From an uncultured bacterium (GTDB lineage: Bacteria; Bacteroidota; Ignavibacteria; Ignavibacteriales; Melioribacteraceae), in the NCBI GenBank assembly GCA_937936675.1, contig CALDDL010000224.1:1-16956 (forward strand): a stretch of DNA of 16,956 bases, in the 5' to 3' direction. Within the stretch, counting starts at the first letter, position 1, and each line of letters begins with the position of its first letter. The notes beneath the pieces were generated by a model. The model was not told the DNA's origin. It saw only the letters and a list, made by a program, of their open reading frames with translations, and made no database searches. Positions 14,641-16,956 of the stretch are shown here, piece after piece. The position numbers and the translations under genes are program-made.

Positions 14641-16177
14641 ATTCAGCAATTGCTTCAGCTGTTTTCTGTCCATCTATAGCGGCAGATATAATACCGCCTG
14701 CATAACCAGCACCCTCACCGCATGGATAAAGATTTTTTATTTCAACATGATTTTTTGATACATTATCGCGTGGTATTCTAATTGGCGAACTTGTTCTTGT
14801 TTCGGCTGCTAATATTTGCGCTTCACTCGTAAAATATCCTTTCATACTTTTATTTGTTTCTAATAGAGCTTTCTGAAGTGGGACTGCAATATTCTTTGGC
14901 AATATTTCATGCAAAGGCGAAGAAACAGTTCCAGGAATATATGATGAATCAGGAAGTGAATTTGATATTTTATTTTCTACAAAATCAGTAATTCTTTGGG
15001 CTGGAGATTTTTGTTTGCCGCCGCCTGCTCGATATGCAATTTTTTCAATCATAGACTGGTATTCAAGTCCTGCAAAAATATTTTTACTTTCTCCCCAATC
15101 TTGTTCGTTAATTGTAACGACAAACCCTGAATTAGCATAAGGTGAATCTCTCCTTGAAACTGACATACCGTTTAGGACTAATTCATTATCCTCCGTAGAA
15201 GCAGGAACGATAATTCCACCCGGGCACATACAAAATGAGTAAACGCCTTTATCTCCAATTTGGCAGGCAAAATTATAAGCAGATGCCGGAAGATTTTCAT
15301 GACGTATTTCTGAATGATATTGAATTTTATCTATTAGTTTTTGAGGATGCTCAATTCGAACTCCGATGGCAAATGGTTTCGGTTCTATATGAATATTTTC
15401 TCTATGTAATAGATAATAGATATCTCTAGCTGAATGCCCCGTAGCTAAAATTAATTTATCGATTTTATGTTCGATAGATTGATTAATTGTAATTGAACAA
15501 ATCTGCGAATCTTTTACTGTGATATCTGTTAATTTACTTTCAAAATTAATCTCACCACCGCATTGTATTATCGTATCCCGAATTGCATTTATAATCTTTG
15601 GGAGTTTATTTGAACCGATATGAGGGTGAGCATCAATTAATATATCAGGCGAGGCTCCATGAAAAACAAATTGTGAAAGTATTGAGTCAACATCTCCCCT
15701 TTTCTTTGAGCGGGTATATAATTTACCGTCACTATATGTTCCCGCTCCTCCTTCACCAAAGCAATAATTAGAATCAGGATTTACAAATCCATCTTGTTGA
15801 ATTGCCTTTAAATCTCTTCTTCTAGATTGAACATCTTTGCCTCGTTCAAATATAATCGGTTTTATATTTAGTTCAATGCATTTGAGAGCTGCGAATAAGC
15901 CAGCCGGACCGCTTCCGATAATATGACATGTCAAATTGCTCGTAATAGGCTTAAACTTAATTGGGAATATTTCAGAAGGCGGTTCTTCATTTATATAAAC
16001 TACTACGGCAAGTCTATAAATTGGCTCTTTTGAACGGGCATCAATTGAACGCTTTCTAACTTTTAGGAATTTTAGTTCATTTATATCTATACCAATTTTT
16101 GATGCGGTTAGCTCTCTTAACTTTTCGGAGTTATTAATAAAATCAAGAGAGACAACAATTTCGGTTTCTTTAATCAT
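14627..16177 (-). CDS. COG2509-type FAD-dependent dehydrogenase, uncharacterised
   Basis: A 516-residue protein, near the family's usual length. After an 80-residue N-terminal domain with basic KVRKRSIDAR (39-48), the FAD Rossmann loop GSGPAG spans 88-93 with FERG at 110-113. FGEGGAGTYSDGKL (140-153) and LATGHSARD (244-252) are family signatures. Near the end, CGEGAGYAGGI (486-496) closes the FAD site. The family is conserved in many bacteria without an established substrate; it is cytosolic and not membrane-bound by appearance. Its ATG lies five bases after the upstream SDR stop with only a weak ribosome site, so translation is probably coupled. It overlaps tyrA tail to tail by 14 bases, leaving no intergenic terminator. 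Confidence 0.9.
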   Translation of the reverse strand: MIKETEIVVSLDFINNSEKLRELTASKIGIDINELKFLKVRKRSIDARSKEPIYRLAVVVYINEEPPSEIFPIKFKPITSNLTCHIIGSGPAGLFAALKCIELNIKPIIFERGKDVQSRRRDLKAIQQDGFVNPDSNYCFGEGGAGTYSDGKLYTRSKKRGDVDSILSQFVFHGASPDILIDAHPHIGSNKLPKIINAIRDTIIQCGGEINFESKLTDITVKDSQICSITINQSIEHKIDKLILATGHSARDIYYLLHRENIHIEPKPFAIGVRIEHPQKLIDKIQYHSEIRHENLPASAYNFACQIGDKGVYSFCMCPGGIIVPASTEDNELVLNGMSVSRRDSPYANSGFVVTINEQDWGESKNIFAGLEYQSMIEKIAYRAGGGKQKSPAQRITDFVENKISNSLPDSSYIPGTVSSPLHEILPKNIAVPLQKALLETNKSMKGYFTSEAQILAAETRTSSPIRIPRDNVSKNHVEIKNLYPCGEGAGYAGGIISAAIDGQKTAEAIAESIYS

Positions 16178-16182
16178 TCTAT

Positions 16183-16956
16183 TTAATATGTGGATTTAGT
16201 AATTCCGCCATCAACCGGAATTGTAGTGCCTGTAATATAACCGGCTATTTCGGAAGCGAGATATACAATTAATGAACCTATTTCTTCCGGATTAGCTAAT
16301 CTCTTCATTGGGACATCATTCGCCATTTTAGTTAAAATATCTTCTTGTGATTCACCGGATAGTTTTGCTCTGCTTGCAGATAATTCATATAATCGTTGAG
16401 TAAGTGTATATCCCGGAGCTACATTATTAATTGTAATATTATTTTTTCCTAACTGTAAACTTAGAGTTTTCGACATTGCAGTAAGCGCACTTCTAAAAGC
16501 ATTCGATAGAATCAAATTATCAATCGGTTGCTTTACTGAAATCGAAGTTACATTTATAATTCTACCCCAATTATTTTTTATCATCCCTGGTAAAACCAAT
16601 TTAGAAAACCGAACAGCACTTAATAATACTTGATTAAATCCATTCTGCCAATCTGATTCATCAATATCATCAAAAAAACCGGGACGAGGACCTCCGCAAT
16701 TATTTACGAGTATATCTATTGGACCTAAATGTGATTCACAAAATTTAACCATATTTTCTATATCTGATAATTTATCTAGGTCGCAAACTTCCCATAATAC
16801 TTCTTTTCCATAAGCATGTTTTATCTCCTCTGATGCTTTAATTAAGTGCTCCTTATTTCTTGAGCAGATTACAACATTTGCTCCTTCTGATAAAAATAAT
16901 TCGGCAGTTACTCTACCTATTCCCATACTTGATGCTGTAATAAGTACGTTTTTATT
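16183..16956 (-). CDS. SDR-family oxidoreductase-like protein, cut at window edge
   Basis: A short-chain dehydrogenase/reductase fold whose 5-prime end lies beyond the window. The reading frame stays open to 16956 and encodes NKNVLITASSMGIGR, so the internal ATG at 16926 is not the start: it falls inside the cofactor loop (TASSMGIG, the TGxxxGxG equivalent). NNCGGP is the NNAG equivalent. At the active site the Ser is kept (VTSIS), but the YxxxK pair is replaced by Ser (16504-16506) and Arg (16492-16494) in LSNAFRSAL. NNVAPGYTLTQRLYE follows, and the C-terminus has the usual GYITGTTIPVDGG. It is often annotated as 3-oxoacyl-ACP reductase, but the lost residues make a standard reductase reaction doubtful. 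It is followed five bases later by the FAD protein and is probably co-transcribed. Confidence 0.88.
   Translation of the reverse strand, partial: NKNVLITASSMGIGRVTAELFLSEGANVVICSRNKEHLIKASEEIKHAYGKEVLWEVCDLDKLSDIENMVKFCESHLGPIDILVNNCGGPRPGFFDDIDESDWQNGFNQVLLSAVRFSKLVLPGMIKNNWGRIINVTSISVKQPIDNLILSNAFRSALTAMSKTLSLQLGKNNITINNVAPGYTLTQRLYELSASRAKLSGESQEDILTKMANDVPMKRLANPEEIGSLIVYLASEIAGYITGTTIPVDGGITKSTY

Noticed and set aside
16183..16926. SDR gene as a complete gene starting at ATG 16926, or as a 5-prime truncated pseudogene
   Set aside because: That ATG is inside the cofactor-binding loop, and the frame continues open to the window end with typical SDR N-terminal sequence. It is simply cut by the edge.

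Overview
This AT-rich window carries eleven protein-coding genes packed almost edge to edge. No gap exceeds about 155 bases, and no RNA genes, mobile elements or CRISPR arrays are visible. A type IX secretion plug-family protein, a DUF4097 beta-repeat protein and low GC point to the Bacteroidota/Chlorobiota/Ignavibacteriota (FCB) group. Clear Shine-Dalgarno sequences (for example GGAGG before the GH13 gene) and a sigma70-like promoter before mutS (TTGATA-N17-TATATT) are atypical of Bacteroidia. An Ignavibacteria-like organism is therefore my best guess; this is inference, not a match to a known genome.

Layout. Positions 6-2221 (minus strand) hold a cell-envelope pair: a T9SS plug-family protein, then a Gfo/Idh/MocA oxidoreductase joined to it by an ATGA overlap. 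The oxidoreductase resembles the UDP-GlcNAc 3-dehydrogenase-like proteins found near lipid A genes. Positions 2339-3241 (minus) encode an exported DUF4097 protein with SGGD repeats, bounded by an inverted repeat on each side. Positions 3340-9770 (minus) form a four-gene operon: a very large cytoplasmic GH13 glucan-active enzyme, then pntAA, pntAB and pntB for the three-subunit proton-translocating transhydrogenase.

From a divergent intergenic region at 9771-9925, the plus strand carries mutS, a DAHP synthase with an N-terminal regulatory domain, and prephenate dehydrogenase with a C-terminal ACT domain, running to 14640. The last two are the entry and a terminal step of tyrosine synthesis and are separated by one base if the TTG start is right. 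The plus operon meets a minus-strand pair head-on with a 14-base overlap: a COG2509-type FAD protein and, upstream of it, an SDR protein cut by the right window edge.

Most genes are conserved housekeeping or metabolic genes. I see no clear undescribed defence or mobile system. The points most worth a second look are the GH13 enzyme (large unassigned extensions, Pro-Asp instead of His-Asp in region IV, linked to pnt), a transhydrogenase lacking a histidine at the known proton-channel positions, an SDR lacking the YxxxK pair, and a terminator-like hairpin between a candidate promoter and the T9SS plug gene.
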